A stretch of DNA of 64,000 nt from the NCBI GenBank assembly GCA_029557895.1, contig JAKQHT010000016.1:31367-95366 (forward strand). The letters are read 5' to 3'. The position numbers and the translations under genes were made by a program. Below the pieces are notes generated by a model that saw nothing but the letters and a program-made list of their open reading frames with translations, had not been told where the DNA came from and did no database searches. The DNA comes from Bacteroidota bacterium. GTDB taxonomy: Bacteria > Bacteroidota > Bacteroidia > Flavobacteriales > Flavobacteriaceae. How positions within the stretch are numbered: the stretch's first letter is position 1; each line of letters opens with the position of its first letter. Shown piece by piece: positions 63,315 through 64,000 of the stretch.

Positions 63315-64000
63315 TTATTTGCGACGAGATCGTTTTGGCGGGGTAAAGCTCGGACCTACGGGTTTGTAATCGCCCATGGCGCGTCTTTCCTTGCGGTTGA
63401 GAGGTCTGTTTTCTTGAGAAGAAGTTGCACTTGCTTCTGTTGACTTTCTTGGCTCGGCTGACCTTCTTGGCTCGGCTGATCTTCTTGGTTCGGCTGATCT
63501 TCTTGGTGATTCAGGCCTTCTGGATCCCTCTGATCTTCTTGGCGATTCAGACCTTCTTGGTTTTGGGTCGTCGCTACCTCGGCGTTCCCTGCTGCTTCCG
63601 GATTTGTATTCTGCTCTTGGCCTGTCATCGTCGCGCCTTCTTGCACGGCGTCCACCACGGTTACCACCATCATCACCACTAACCTCTACATTTACAAAAC
63701 GTCCGTTATGCTTAAAGTCTTGGAAGAACGATAGCACTTTTTCCTCCAATTCTTTTTCGGTATTGAAGAAAGAGAAGCTGTCTTTCACATCAACTTTGAA
63801 GACATCATCCCTGCCAAGGTCGAGCTCAGCCTTTAAAAAGTCTTTGAGACTCATCCAATCATAACCGTCCTTTCTGCCCACATTGATGAAATAGCGGGTA
63901 GAATTGTCGTTCGATCCAAAATTTCGCTCGCCTCTATCGTCACCTCCGGAAACATTTAGGTTTTGGGCTTTTTTGTAATAATTGTAAAAACGGCTGAACT
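63315..64000 (-). CDS. DEAD-box RNA helicase, 3' part, with RS-like repeat tail
   Basis: The gene enters from beyond base 64000; only its C-terminal end is seen. The frame reads FINVGRKDGYDWMSLKDFLK and LGRDDVFKVDVKDSFSFFNT, the DbpA-type RNA-binding domain found at the end of DEAD-box helicases. It is followed by a low-complexity tail rich in Arg, Ser, Pro (RRSAEPRRSAEPRRS), coded by seven 18-bp units at 63442-63567. The apparent GTG start at 63881 is internal. Confidence 0.88.
   Translation of the reverse strand, partial: FSRFYNYYKKAQNLNVSGGDDRGERNFGSNDNSTRYFINVGRKDGYDWMSLKDFLKAELDLGRDDVFKVDVKDSFSFFNTEKELEEKVLSFFQDFKHNGRFVNVEVSGDDGGNRGGRRARRRDDDRPRAEYKSGSSRERRGSDDPKPRRSESPRRSEGSRRPESPRRSAEPRRSAEPRRSAEPRKSTEASATSSQENRPLNRKERRAMGDYKPVGPSFTPPKRSRRK
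63442..63567. repeat. Tandem repeat, seven units of 18 bp
   Basis: Units beginning at 63442, 63460, 63478, 63496, 63514, 63532 and 63550 share GA(C/T)CTTCTTGG-type cores, encoding six-residue repeats such as AEPRRS in the helicase tail. Unit boundaries are regular and the first three are nearly identical, so copy number may vary between strains. Confidence 0.8.

Noticed and set aside
1..64000. tRNA or rRNA genes
   Set aside because: No tRNA-like or rRNA-like sequence was recognised by eye; a tRNAscan-type search would settle it.

Overview
The window is a typical stretch of chromosome from a member of the Bacteroidota, most likely the family Flavobacteriaceae. Supporting signs are: Bacteroidota-type -7 promoter elements (TAnnTTTG) ahead of many genes, DUF4199, DUF4252 and DUF4294 proteins, type-B L31, a TonB-dependent receptor paired with a surface lipoprotein, a zinc-less sirtuin, ECF sigma genes and several interspersed repeats of flavobacterial style. 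No rRNA, tRNA, CRISPR array, phage or complete insertion sequence was recognised. Genus cannot be fixed from the sequence alone.

Layout. 1-3.8 kb: 3' part of purC, a membrane acyltransferase and an AGCS sodium/amino-acid symporter. 3.8-8.3 kb: acyl-CoA carboxylase genes (beta subunit, biotin carboxylase, biotin carrier), interrupted by a GxxExxY nuclease-like gene flanked by two hairpin-forming repeats of about 115 bp. 8.3-18 kb: PrsW protease-like, NUDIX and M42 peptidase operon, DUF4294 and hemolysin-III pair, a large conserved protein of unknown role, a metallo-hydrolase, YebC, a dTDP-rhamnose-reductase-like SDR and gcvT. 18-25.2 kb: aminopeptidase P and an envelope/sugar operon (DUF4199, GT2, phosphosugar mutase, MsbA-like ABC exporter). 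25.3-38 kb: L31, GlmU-like protein, peptide-binding lipoprotein, MtaB, dicarboxylate symporter, lytic transglycosylase and several hypothetical exported proteins. 38.2-41.3 kb: rpmH (L34) and carB. 41.3-45.2 kb: ATP-cone endonuclease, DUF3307 membrane protein, SatD-type regulator with a striking operator array, and RmuC. 45.2-51.7 kb: a vitamin B12 uptake locus (ABC importer, cobalamin riboswitch, BtuB-like receptor, BtuG-like surface lipoprotein). 51.8-55.8 kb: S41 protease, ECF sigma factor, probable anti-sigma protein and two DUF4252 proteins. 55.8-64 kb: purB, HEAT-like protein, glycosyltransferase, ABC-F, sirtuin, TrmH-family methylase, exported CarboxypepD_reg protein and the 3' part of a DEAD-box helicase with an RS-like repeat tail.

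The best candidates for something under-described are: (1) the GxxExxY PD-(D/E)XK-like nuclease flanked by REP-like hairpin repeats inside a carboxylase operon; (2) three ATCGT-N8-ACGAT palindromes at exact 28-bp spacing ahead of the SatD/DUF3307 pair, beside an ATP-cone nuclease and RmuC; (3) structured intergenic elements at 3.78-3.93 kb and 15.85-16.01 kb. Everything was read by eye; no database search, alignment or folding program was run, so family names rest on motif recognition.
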